Origin: Diaporthe sp. PMI_573
Lineage: Eukaryota > Ascomycota > Sordariomycetes > Diaporthales > Diaporthaceae
Assembly (NCBI GenBank): GCA_021399435.1
Contig: JAJTUP010000020.1
Span: 124,001 to 188,000, forward strand
Length of the DNA: 64,000 nt
Direction of reading: 5' to 3'
The notes under the pieces are model-generated. The model saw only the letters and a list, made by a program, of their open reading frames with translations. It made no database searches and had not been told where the DNA came from. Positions within the stretch are counted from its first letter, which is position 1, and each line of letters starts with the position of its first letter. Shown here piece by piece: positions 12,748 through 23,755 of the stretch. A program made the translations under genes and the position numbers.

Positions 12748-13694
12748 CTTGGGCAGCACACGAAGGGGAATACAGGAAGCCCTCTTGGTCCGCTAGTATA
12801 TGCCCAGGAGCAGGAGCCAGATTGCACTCTGCCAAAGGGAAAGGCGGGATTTCGGAAAGGAAGGACGGACAAAAGGGCCGAAGAGACGGCGTGGACGGAT
12901 GCAGTGGGAAAAGGCTGAAAGGCTGCGCAAATGAAGGAGAGTCAGGGTAATTAATCAAGAGTCAAGACGGAGGACCAAGGAATATTAAGCTTCCGTCATC
13001 CTCCTGAACAGAAAGGATCGAAGCTTAGGACAGGTTGATAGGCCTGGCAACCATGGCTGCTGGACAGTGTGCAGCACAAAAGTGTCTTGGTAAGGTTTGA
13101 GTCCCAAGGAGCTGTGCAGTGAGAAGGATGTTTCCCCAATTGGTCACCACCAGCAGTCGTTTGTCCAGATCGTCTGGTAGCAGTAACGGTGACGTCGGTA
13201 CTGTGAGGTGGGAACTGCGATAAGACTGCCGATAAGCTGTAGCTGTGGACAGCTCCCACAGAGAGATCACCAGCGCTAGTCTGTGCCTGTGGGGAGCTTG
13301 GGCCCTGAGGACCCTGCCCGACAGTGCTTCGATCAGACGAGCCAGGGTCCAGAGTGATTTATGAGAACGCCCAAGAGGCAGGTTGATCAAATCTCGGGGC
13401 AGAAGCTGTGAGTTGAGTATTCATGACATGTCCAACAAGGTGATGTATGCCATTTCATTTAGCACAAGCCAGAGCATAAGACCCTCATGGCTGTCGGTAT
13501 TAGGTATTTGGTCTATACATCAGATAAGGCTTTTTCACTCAAAATTCCAACGGTCAAGAACTGCAACATATACGCCAGGGGACAATGAGACAATATGGGT
13601 TCCCCCCTGATCCACCCCTCCTCGCACCTTGCTACACACACTGGTATGGCCCTGGAACATGTGGCATCAGTCCCGGCCACTCCGTGACGATGCC
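12748..13694. other. Intergenic region between RUS1-family gene and ERG19
   Basis: Holds the presumed promoter of the RUS1-family gene and the 3' end of ERG19. No conserved ORF or repeat recognised. Confidence 0.55.
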
Positions 13695-14958
13695 TCACCT
13701 CTTGACAGGCTCACCCGTCTCCGTGACCAGGTACTCCTCCGTCCTGATGGGCCCCTCGCCAACACCAGTCATGATGACCCTGGAAACGCCCGTCTTGAGC
13801 GCCTCAGCAACGGGCTCGTCCAGTGCCACACCCGCGCTCTCCAGCCCCGCGGCCCCCTCCTTCCACCCGCCCACCTCCTGCAGCTGCGCGTGGAAGGTGC
13901 CCACGACGGCAGCCTCGTCCCCCTCCAGGTAGTAGACCACACAGTTGGGGCCCGCGTCGAACGTGTACGCCGCCACGGTCCGCCCCGCGGCCTCGTTGAT
14001 CTTCTCGACCGCCCTGACGGCGGCCCGGGACACGTCGTTCATGTAGAAGATGGGCGGGTACGTGTCGGCGCAGCTGGCGTGGAACGAGTTGCTCTCGCGC
14101 ATCGTCACCTCGCCAAACAGCGCAAAGTCCCTGTCCTTGACGGCCTTCTCCATGAGCTCCATGTTCCTGGGCACCACGGTCGAGACGCGCTGGGCGAAGA
14201 GCCCGGACGTGGCGACCGTCTGCTGCATGCCCGAGGTGGAGCTGACGCCCTTCTTGGCCGCCGACGCGACCAGGATCAGGGCGCGCATCTCGGGCCAGTG
14301 CGACGCCTCGGCCACCAGGTCGGCCTTGGAGTCGGTGCCGTCCTCCCTGGACCCCATGCGCCAGGCGACGTAGCCGCCGAAGAGCGAGCGGCAGGCGGAC
14401 CCGGACCCCTGGCGGGCGATAAGGGACAGCTCGGAGGGGCTCTCGGGCAGCTCGTACAGGTTGGCGACGGCCCTGACGAGGGCGGCGAAGCCGGCGGCCG
14501 AGGAGGCCAGGCCGGCGGCGGTGGGGAAGTTGTTCTCGCTGACGAGCCTCAGGGGCAGGGTGCTCAGCTTGGGCAGCGAGGGGTCGGCGTCCTCGAGGGC
14601 CTTGCGGCGGGCCCTGAGCTCACGGAAGCATGCCTGGGTGCGGGCGCCCGAGATGTCGGAGGGCTCGCCGTTGAGGAGGAGGGAGTCGGAGCCGGGCGGG
14701 TAGGAGGCGCTGCAGGAGGCGGTGGTCAGGGTGCGCAGGTCCGCCTGGGAGAGGGTGACGGAGAGGGACGAGTTGGTCGGGAGGTTGAGCTTGGGGTCAC
14801 GTTTGCCCCAGTACCTGGAGGTGGAGGTCAGGGTTAGCACAAGGATTCCAGACGGGAGAGCAGGAGCGTATGGGAAGGACGGGATCGCAGACTGACTTGA
14901 CGACGGCGATGTTGACGGGAGCCGTGGTGCTGGCCCGGTAGACCTTGTTGTCGGCCAT
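13695..14958 (-). CDS. ERG19: Mevalonate diphosphate decarboxylase
   Basis: Catalyses ATP-dependent decarboxylation of mevalonate 5-diphosphate to isopentenyl diphosphate, the last step of the mevalonate pathway feeding ergosterol and isoprenoids. Exons 14958-14897 and 14814-13695 join to 393 aa, close to the about 396 aa of yeast Erg19. The small first exon encodes MADNKVYRASTTAPVNIAVV. Exon 2 opens with KYWGKRD and carries the PTNSSLSVTLS substrate block, the GHMP-kinase ATP loop (ENNFPTAAGLASSAAG), RQGSGSACRSLFGGYVAW, and the C-terminal YTFDAGPN segment with the catalytic Asp. All key motifs are intact. Cytosolic. The neighbouring NRPS-like gene lies 0.65 kb away on the same strand. Confidence 0.96.
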
Positions 14959-15606
14959 GTTGATCAATTGGACACGAATACTTTGCTTTTTCTTCGAGGT
15001 CTTTCAAAACATACAGAACTATGCAGCAAGAAAGAAAAGACAAGACAAGGGGAGGGCGGAAGAGAGAGATTGGGGAGACCCAAACTCAAAGGCAGCGGTC
15101 AACGAAGCTATCTCGACCATCGTCTGGTTGGCTATGCAAATGGTGGGGCAGCGTTTGAAATTGGACCCTTCCCTGCCAGTGCCACACCCCCCACCTGCCA
15201 ATCGGGAGGTCTGTGCTCCTGCCCCGCGCTGGGGTCTAATCGGCATTGTACTGCACGTACCTAGGTACCTATGTACCTACCCACCCTGTCGTCAACACAA
15301 GCAGCTTGCCAGAGATGGGGCATCTCATTCTCAACACATAACAAATTGCATTATGGCTGAATGACTACCCACGCCTCACTACTAGAGGAGCGCCCTCAAG
15401 TTGGGATGCGCCAAGGAACAATGATGCGACACCCAGTCACGACTGAGCACTCTCTGCTGTCAACTGGAATGCCACCAATTTGGGTCACTCTGACAACGAA
15501 TCACAGACATACGCAACCGTGGAGAGAAATGGAACAGGGGCTTTCAAATAACTGTCTGGTATCATCATTCTCGATATAAAGTCAGAAGTCTTCCCGTTAA
15601 TTCACT
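14959..15606. other. Intergenic region between ERG19 and the NRPS-like gene
   Basis: Contains the ERG19 promoter and the NRPS-like 3' end. No gene or repeat recognised. Confidence 0.55.
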
Positions 15607-18600
15607 CTAGCTCTGAAGAGAGCGCTCGAATTCCCCCACCGGAGCCTCCCAGTTACTCCTCGTCACAAGCCACTTCGTGATAGCCTCAATCTCCTCGCCG
15701 ACCCTCCTTAGCCCAGCCAGGTCGAACCCGTCGCCACGCACCTGCACGATAACAGTCTGGTTCAGAGGCCCCCCCAGCCCACAGTTCAGGCTCAGCCCCA
15801 GGTGCGGCCTGACCACCGCGCTGAGGACCTCGTGGTGGTGGTGCGGGTTCGTCCCCATCGTGCCCAGGCCGGGAACCCAGTTATACACCTGCGCCCCGAT
15901 CACCTCGGCCACCAGCTCCTTACCGCCCTCGAGGCCGGCCATGATCTCCCTCAGCGGCGCGGCCGCGTGCCTGGTCAGCAGCGTCTGCTCCGCCTGCACC
16001 CTCCGGAGGAACGCCAGCACCGTCTCCTCGCCGTCCCGGCCGACCTCGATCAAGTTGATGACGTTCTGGTACGTCGGCCCGCTCACGTCCGTCGCCTCGA
16101 ACAGCTTCGGGCTGAGGGCCGCCATCGCCTTGGGGACAAAGGGGAACAAGGTCCGCGAGGCCTCGTGGTTGGTGAAGAGCGCGTGCGAGTGTCCCGTCCG
16201 GTGCACGTTCATCAGCGCCACCGCGCTCTTGACCACCGCCTGCGGCGTGACGTCCGGGAACTCCCTGCGCAGCGCGTGGATGTCGGGCACGTCGAACATG
16301 AAGGGGATGCAGTCGTCGCCCTCCACCAGCGCGGCATTGTACTTGTCGCGCGGCGTTATCAGCGTTGTCGGGAACAGGGCGCCTGTTTTAACGTGCTGCG
16401 GTAGTGAGGAGAGACGCCTCAGGTGCCATTTTGTTGCGGCGCGGGCCTCGACGCCTGACCGCAGGTTGTAGTATGAGTCGGCCCACGGCTTGTAATCCAC
16501 GTGGGGGTGCAGTTTTGATAGGATCTCCTCGGTCGAGGATGCACCATTAGCCATGGCCGCAAGCGCCCGGTCCATGTCCTCCTGTACGATCTGGCCCATG
16601 GATGCGTCGATGACGCAGTGGTGGACCGATGTCACCATCGCGGCCGTGCCTGTCTCTTTGATGTCGAACAGCAGGGTGCGGTATACCGGTCCCGGAAGAG
16701 TCGCATAGTCTGGGTGGGGGTGTTTCAATGTGATCTTCTTCAGGTCCTCGGGGGTGTCGAGGGAGCCGCCATCTTCGACGATGATGTCAAAGAACTTTCG
16801 GTTCTGCTTGATGACCACGTGGAGAGCGTCATCCGAGTTGAGCTTGCTCGAGTCCCAGACGAGGAGGGATGCGAGGATGCGGTTGTTGATAACGACGGCT
16901 TCAAACGCACGGCGGAGATCCTGGAGGGACTGGTCAGTGCCAACTCTTCCCGTGGAATAGAGACGAGTCTCGGACGCGCATGAACTTACCTCCTTGTCAA
17001 TTTTTCTGCTCGGGTGTATGGCAAAGTTGAAGTTCCAGCTGTCATACAACTTATTCTGCGACATGATCGTCCCGAAGTCGTACGCAGGAATGATGTCCTC
17101 GACGTCTTCCCAGCTCAGGCCCAACTTGGAAATGGTGTTCGTGACCACCTCCTTGGTCGGCTCCAGGAGCTCCGGGTCTTCGATCAGGTGGACCATGTCC
17201 TCCACCCCGGGCGTGCCCTGGCGGGTTGGCCTCTCCACTCGCGCTTCTTGAGTCCCGTTTGCCTGGCCGGCTCCCATGCTTTGCAGCAACTTGATCTGCT
17301 TCTCGATAGTTCCCGCCTCTGCCATGGCCGACAGCGAGAGCGCCTTGCCGGTCGTGCGCTTGATCCTGTCACGCACGCGCATCACCGTGATGCTGTCGGC
17401 AAACTCGCCAATCGGGGCATCCAGCCGTATCCTCGAGGGCTCCAGGCCGACCGCCTTGGCCCAGATGGACCGCAGCTCCTCGGTCAGGTTGGCGTCATTC
17501 CCTGCCATGCTGTCCAAAGCCTCTTCGCTCTTGTCCAGGTGCTTCTTGACCAGCGCGGCGAGCTTGGCCTTCTGGATCTTACCGGATGTCGTCCGGGGGT
17601 AGTCCTCCAAGCCGAGTTCCTTGACGGGGATGACGTCTTCTGGGACGTACAGGGTGCCCATGTGGTTCACTATCTCTGACTGGATCAGCTCGCGGATCTC
17701 GGGGGTGGCGGAGCCTTTGATCACGCATATGGGCACCTCGCCTGCGATCTCGTCCCTCACACCGACTATCTGCGGGATGAGCGCGTTCAGCGTGGGGTTC
17801 TTCCCCAGTATTGCTTCAACGGCAGATGGCGAAATATTCTCGCCGCCCCGGATGATCCTATCAACCAACAGTAAGTGTGTGGCCACGATGTCGGAACTTG
17901 CTCCAGCTTACATGTCCTTGAACCTCCCTGTGATGAACGTCCGCCCCTGGTCGTCCATCCTACCTGCATCACCGGTCTTATACCATAGCCTCCCATCACT
18001 CTCATACCAGTTCTCCTTACCTACACCACCAATGTAGGGCCCATCGACGCTGGGCCCGCAGCCGTGGACCTCGCCAACAGTGTTGCGCGGGACTATCTCG
18101 CCCGTCTCGGGGTCGACGATGCGCGTGCCGAATCCCGGCAATGGCCAGCCCACCGAGACGTCGTCCCCATCAATGATCTTGCTAAAGTCGCTCGTCCATC
18201 CGCTAGAGATTAGTACACCTTCGGTACAGCCGAATATATTCTCTGCGCCGCCACCGCCAAGCTCCTGTGTGACGAGGTTCAGGGTCCCTGCGGTTAACGA
18301 TGAGCCTCCAAAGGTGACGTTCTTCAGGTCGCTCAATGGTCTGTTGTGGTACTTGGCCGCCTTGGCTGCTGTTAAAGCGTGAAGCATCGTCGGGACCATC
18401 ATCACATGGGTAATCTTTTCATCGTATAAGGTCTCCAGCATGAGATCGGGATCGAAAGCCGACCCGGGGAATACGACTCCGGCGCCGAGGCTGAGAGAGT
18501 TGACCAGGGTGATGAACCCCATGGCGTGGTTGTTGGGAAGGTTGCAACAGCTGCGGCCACCGGCCTTTACACTGCCCTCGATCAAGCTCCGACCAGCGAG

Positions 18601-19320
18601 AGCCGCGGCCCAGTTCGAGTGCACGCGATACATGCCCTTGGGCAGGGAGGTTGTCCCAGATGTGAAGAGGACACACCCACCTCGCTCCGTGGCCGGAGGG
18701 CTCGTGGGGCCGTCGTCAGCATTTTGAGTGTGCTCGTCCATGAGGCTTTGAAAGGTGGTCCAGTCTGCATATCTGGTGGCACCAAACACGATTCTGTGCG
18801 GAGGATGAGGGAAAAGCCCCAGCTCGTCGATCTGGAAGGCCAGGTGCTCGTCTCCGGCAACGACGACGGGCTTCTCGCCGTTGCAGACACTCAGACCCGT
18901 CTTGACCATGTGCCTGACCTCCTCCTCGTTCGTCAGGTTGCGGGGGCTGATGGGGATGACAACGCAGCCGAGCTTGATACCAGCGTAGGTAACCAGCACA
19001 TAGTCGGCGCTGTTGTGGCAGAAGGTCACCACGGGTGTGCCCTCCTTTACGCCAAGTGGCTGCAATGCCCTGACGAGCCGATCGACGCCCCGATCGAGGT
19101 CTCTGAAAGACCAACGGAGATAAGGCCGCTCGCGGAAGGAGTCTTGGTCCAGTGGCAGGTTTGGGATGTCGAATAGTCCTGGGCTTTGGTGGACACAAGC
19201 AATGGCGAGTTCGCCAGGGGTCGCGCGAACAAAAGACTGGAATTGAGCCCATGGGGACAGTGGCTTTTCTACCGGCAGAGGAGGGCCATGTTCCTCACTG
19301 AGAGCCACCACGCTGCCCAT
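15607..19320 (-). CDS. NRPS-like enzyme with A-T-C architecture
   Basis: Single-module synthetase of 1196 aa: adenylation (about 20-575), carrier (about 590-665) and condensation (about 760-1185). Exons are 19320-17912, 17857-16990 and 16920-15607. Adenylation motifs seen are FTSGTTSLPKG, FGCTEG, YKTGDAGRMDD, GRFKDMIIRGGENIS (split by intron 1) and the catalytic Lys563 in PRTTSGKIQ. Ser625 in EFADSITVM is the expected phosphopantetheine site. The condensation active site HHCVID is at 859-864, matching HHxxxD. The RGGEN motif and LPNNHAMG resemble aryl/acyl-acid AMP ligases (DhbE/EntE type) more than amino-acid domains, so an aromatic or fatty acid substrate is inferred. There is no thioesterase or reductase domain. 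Intron 2 (16989-16921) is 69 nt, divisible by three and stop-free, so its retention would insert 23 residues between carrier and condensation domains. An upstream in-frame ATG at 19485 also exists; 19320 gives the more natural N-terminus. Confidence 0.88.
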
Positions 19321-20743
19321 GGTCGGCAGGATTCGATTCTCACGGTGAGTGTCGCTGAGAAGGGGGCGGGCGGGGATAAGAGTACGAAGAATGACAAAGT
19401 AGATACACAGTTGTGAAGCTGAGTGCGCGAATATCTGCAGAGAGCCAGTTGAGGGCTGCGACTTACAAGATGCACCTGGCGCCAAGTTTATGTAGACTCC
19501 GAAGCCAACACCATTACGGTTGGTCGGGGTCGGACCAACATCGCCGACCGAGGCTCTGAGGGGTTTAGGGAAAGCATATTCCAGCTAAATCTCGATAGGA
19601 GAATGTTCTAAATTCGTGCATTGGACCAGTAGCGTGGTCGAGGGCCCGACCCTGCGGGAAGCATGGATTGATTCCACACGTTCGGACCGGGGGCTGTTCT
19701 GCCTGCAAATCCGATGGAGATGTGTGGTTTTTGGGTTCATTGGCTGCTTGGCCACGCGGCGGCCCTCTGGTACTGTGGTGTCGCAATCCGGAGTCCCACA
19801 TTCGCGTCTTCGCTCTTTGACTCACGGCGCCGAAACTTACAATTTTGTAGGCTGTGAAAAAGCCGTGGCCAGACATTGCCCGGACGGGCTGCTGCAGGCA
19901 AGGGGAAATCTCCGAACTGAACAAGTGGGAACGGATGGATCTGTCCGGCGGGAATATCGACCGGGCATTGGTCGTGTTTGCAATCTAGCGGACGTTGAGT
20001 CTCCCCCCCCTAACGGTTCAACTATTGTGGCATCGGGATCGACGGGGGGCGCCATACTAGACTAAACAAGCTTTATGGCGCCTGCATTAGCCTGCGGGCC
20101 CGTAAAAGTGGTTCCGGCTGCCGGATGTCTCCAATCATCCACTGGCATTGGCTTCTTGGCCGCCCCCTCTCCCGTGCCCCGGCTGGCTGGGCGAGTAAAA
20201 AGATGCCATCGCCAGGTTGCTGTACGCCTCGAGTGCTGCCCAAGTGCTGATGTGAGCGCTTGGTTTTACCCTTCTGACTACACCGTCCCGAAGATTACTA
20301 ATACCGGATGTATCAGAGCAGTCAGTGGCGGCCGCTGTAGTATGGATTGTGAGACGGGACAGCTAGCGATGCTTTGGGAGTTGACATCACAGCTTATCCC
20401 TCATGCAGATCTTCAATAGGCAGAGAGCCGGAGTTTAAAGAGCGATCGGGGTGCCTGTGTCACTCTCGGCATGCATGTGGATGATATATCCGTTGACGCG
20501 AGGAGAGACATTTCCCCATCTCGATACGCCTTTCAACGCTAGGAAGTAAGCAATACGCCTCGAGGAAAAAAGAAATATGAGTTTCTGTCATGCGTACAGA
20601 ATCAGAGGACGTCTTTTTTCAATCAAATTCTGTCTAATTCTTGGTATCTACTATGGCTCACTTGCTGCATGATTCCTCCAAAAAGAAAATGAAACCAAGA
20701 CCGGGACTGGGCCGACAGTCAATTTCATGTTACACGCAACTCG
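19321..20743. other. Intergenic region between NRPS-like and GH5 genes
   Basis: About 1.4 kb without a recognisable gene. Promoter of the NRPS-like gene is expected in the left part; the GH5 gene ends at 20744. Confidence 0.5.
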
Positions 20744-22849
20744 TCACCGCTGGACCAAAGTTCCGAGTTCCTTCGGTGACAATGGCCCTGACGCCCTCCT
20801 GAACTGTAAACTCAGCTGACCTCCTTGCTGATGTGTCCAATGGATCAGCTGCGACCTGCTGTCCAGAGACCACTCCCCTGCCGATGCGTGGACTTGCACC
20901 TCCAATTCATCCTCATCATCAGAACGTCTATAATGCAACCAAGGCACGTAGATCACAACGTCCCCCTCGCCGGCAGCTTCAATATCCGCGCTGAACTTGC
21001 TAGTCTTCAAGTCGAACTCCATCTTCACCAACCTCGTGCCGGGGCTGAGAGACTGGACGTACGGCCGACACCAAGCCGCCGCAGCTCTAAATCCCGACAA
21101 GTACTTGTGCCTCGGGAACGAGCCGGTCTCTGCGCAGTAGATCGACAGGTCCTCGCCGTTCCAGTGGTCGCCCCACTCCTGAGTGTTTCTAGGGCTGTAT
21201 GCCCAGAGGGTATAGTTCAGAAGGTGGTTGTCACACCCACTGATGATCGCGTCCATTGCCGCGACGTGGCTCGTATAATCGCCGTTTTTGTAGGCCTTAC
21301 CGCCGTCAAGGTTGAAGGGGATCCCCGTCTCGCCGACTAGTGTCGGCACCGGATGGCTGTTCTCATCCTCAGCACCGCCGTTGACGTCGTTTGCCAGCTC
21401 CCCCAGCTGGTCCGAGATGACCTTCCGGACCCTGGCGTTGCCGAGTCGCAGGGCCTTGAGCTTGTTGCTTATGTCTTGCAGGCCGCGGAGCAGGGAGAGG
21501 ATGTCGATGTTCCAGTACTTGTGCCAATGGCCCTTCATGACGGTCAGGGCGTCGTAGAAATGGGGGCTGTATGCCATGCGTTGGTGGTCGCCGTTGGATG
21601 TGATGTCCGACAGCAGGCTGTGTGGTGGGGGGTCGAAGACCGACGATTGGAAGAACATCATGGTCGTTGGCGAGTGCTTCCGTATCTCGGCGTGCCACTT
21701 CTCATAGAATTCCCTCCAGTACGTTGCCTTCCAGTCAAACTCCTCGCCGGTATTCCTGGCTCCCTCGTACGACCCGGGCGGGGGATGGTCAAAGTACTGT
21801 GGTTTCTTGAGCTTTCCAGTCGGGATATCCCAGACCCCGTGTTGCGCCCACACGCACTCCCCCAACTTCCAGTCGGCAGACCTGTCCCACTTCCACCTCG
21901 AGTCTTCCCTTTCCAACCAGCAGGTCCTCCCTGGTGTCACTGTGACTGTCCCGCTCTTGTGTGGGCCACTCTTGCCCAGCTTGAACCTGTCCACAGTCTG
22001 CTCGACGCCCATACCCAGCTTCATGGCTTGGATAGGGCTCGGCGTACTCCCAATCGTCGCACTCGCCTCCCTTTCCATCCTGTCCAGGTCCTTCCACCCG
22101 ATCAACCCAGGCTCAGGCTCATTCATACTATCCCACCCGAACTCCAGGCCCCCGAGGGCATCAGCCAACCGCCCATACGCCGCCATATAGTGGCTCTGCA
22201 GGTAGTCCTGAATACTGACGCCGTCGATCTTGCACCGCGGAGCAAAGTCCCTGCCGCCAAAGAACAAGGCAAACAGCGTCAGCGGGGCCAGGCGGTTGTG
22301 GTTGCTCGTCCACATCATGTCCGGGATGGCATGCGGGTCTTTATCCTTGCCGCGGCCGCCGTGGGTCGAATTGTCGCTGTCCGTGGGCCACTCGGCGTAG
22401 CGCACCGCCGCGTGCGTGTCCGCGAAGCCGTCCGGGTCGAGCCCGCAGGCGTGGAGGGTCCAGAGCGGGGCCCCGCTGCCGCCCGCGAGGCGTGACCACA
22501 GGTCCTGGTGGGGGTTGATCATGACGCGGAAGCCGTGGTCGCTGCAGAGTCGCACGAGGGAGACCACGTGTGCGATGTACTCGTCATCGTAGACGCCTGG
22601 CCCCGCGTGTTCGAGCGCTTCCCACACGACCGGCAGCCGGAGGACGTTGAAGCCAAGATAGCGCAAGCGGGCGAGCTGCGCCGGCGCATCGTCAAGGTTG
22701 AGCGGACTCCCGAGGTAGGAGACGTCGGCTTGGGTGTCGAGTGACGAGAGCTTGTAGGTGGGCTGACCTGGGGGGTATTTACCGTCGGCAAGGTTGACGC
22801 CTCTCAGGATGATTGTCCGGCCCGAATCATCGTGGAACTGAGTCGGCAT
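20744..22849 (-). CDS. GH5 family steryl beta-glucosidase / endoglycoceramidase-like
   Basis: Intracellular glycoside hydrolase resembling the fungal GH5_12 group (yeast Egh1, Cryptococcus EGCrP2), which removes glucose from ergosteryl glucoside. Single exon, 701 aa. The N-terminus starts directly with the barrel (GRTIILRGVNLADGKYP) and has no signal peptide, as in Egh1. Visible sites are the RLPVVWEALE strand near 71, INPHQDLWSR near 111, the acid/base Glu244 in SMNEPEP and the nucleophile Glu507 in GETGIPF. A C-terminal beta-rich domain follows from about residue 600. The product class is firm; specificity for sterol glucosides rather than glucosylceramides is inferred from overall resemblance. 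Same strand as ERG19 and the NRPS-like gene. Confidence 0.9.
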   Translation of the reverse strand: MPTQFHDDSGRTIILRGVNLADGKYPPGQPTYKLSSLDTQADVSYLGSPLNLDDAPAQLARLRYLGFNVLRLPVVWEALEHAGPGVYDDEYIAHVVSLVRLCSDHGFRVMINPHQDLWSRLAGGSGAPLWTLHACGLDPDGFADTHAAVRYAEWPTDSDNSTHGGRGKDKDPHAIPDMMWTSNHNRLAPLTLFALFFGGRDFAPRCKIDGVSIQDYLQSHYMAAYGRLADALGGLEFGWDSMNEPEPGLIGWKDLDRMEREASATIGSTPSPIQAMKLGMGVEQTVDRFKLGKSGPHKSGTVTVTPGRTCWLEREDSRWKWDRSADWKLGECVWAQHGVWDIPTGKLKKPQYFDHPPPGSYEGARNTGEEFDWKATYWREFYEKWHAEIRKHSPTTMMFFQSSVFDPPPHSLLSDITSNGDHQRMAYSPHFYDALTVMKGHWHKYWNIDILSLLRGLQDISNKLKALRLGNARVRKVISDQLGELANDVNGGAEDENSHPVPTLVGETGIPFNLDGGKAYKNGDYTSHVAAMDAIISGCDNHLLNYTLWAYSPRNTQEWGDHWNGEDLSIYCAETGSFPRHKYLSGFRAAAAWCRPYVQSLSPGTRLVKMEFDLKTSKFSADIEAAGEGDVVIYVPWLHYRRSDDEDELEVQVHASAGEWSLDSRSQLIHWTHQQGGQLSLQFRRASGPLSPKELGTLVQR

Positions 22850-23755
22850 ATTGGTGGTAGTATCGCTGGGTAGTATTCCAGCGTTTCATCCAGGGGCAAG
22901 TTGGTGATGGCTTCCCCGTGTCCATTCCAGGAACGCGAGCAAGGATGGAGACGGGAGCAACGGGAGCGGGCAGTATATTACCACGCCCGGAAGATCGCCC
23001 CATCAAGTTCAAGGCATGTTCGTCTTATGTTGCGCTGCCTCGTGGGACTGGTGACGTCAGGGGGGTGTTCCTTGACTGCACAAGCAAGTCTAACCAAGTC
23101 CATCGTAGGGCTAGATTTTGTCTTAACTGTTGTTGACTAACAGAATCAAGGCGGAACTCGGCATGTCAGATACAATTTGATCCCGTGTGCTGCACAGGAA
23201 TGAGGCTTGACCGTTCTTGAGCCTCACCCGCCTCCAACCGAGTTCTTTTGAGCATAGAGTAATAAAATATGACATCTAGGCGGCGCCTACAGAGGAACCG
23301 TGATGTATCAACATGGTCGCATAAACCTCCAGAATGCATCAGTACTACCTGTCGCTAACTGTGTTTTCTCAAAAGTCTGAAGATGTGGCCTTGATAGATC
23401 GGAAGACGGTGGTGAATTAATTACCGTCGTTAAGAGTCACAAGTATGGAATGACCTGACAGAATTACTGGAACACAGACATGCATATTAACTTTCCATTC
23501 TATGACTGTCTGTCTAAATATGTAGGACATCTCTATAGTGTATGTCTACTCTTCAACTACTCCCCGGGGTATTCATAATTCATGCCAAGCAGTCAAGCCC
23601 AGCATATCGTGATGCGCATGCAATTAAGTGCGACGCGCTCATAGAAAACAAACAACGAGGGTATCAATACTATGCAAACCAACTTGCACATCCATCCTCA
23701 ACAACTCATCCCACCTCTTCCTCCGTCAACACCAACGAGTGACGACAAGAAAAGC
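22850..23755. other. Intergenic region between GH5 gene and STL1-like transporter
   Basis: Left part is the expected GH5 promoter. The middle (about 23.15-23.65 kb) is relatively AT-rich. No conserved ORF recognised. Confidence 0.5.

Noticed and set aside
13629..14837. 402-codon plus-strand frame opposite ERG19
   Set aside because: Gly/Arg-rich mirror of ERG19 codons; the minus strand carries a complete, motif-intact enzyme.
15802..16404. Long plus-strand frames opposite the NRPS-like gene
   Set aside because: They are mirror frames of strongly GC-biased coding on the other strand, rich in Arg/His/Pro and without domain motifs.
21353..22495. 380-codon plus-strand frame opposite the GH5 gene
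   Set aside because: Antisense shadow of the GH5 coding sequence; no family resemblance.
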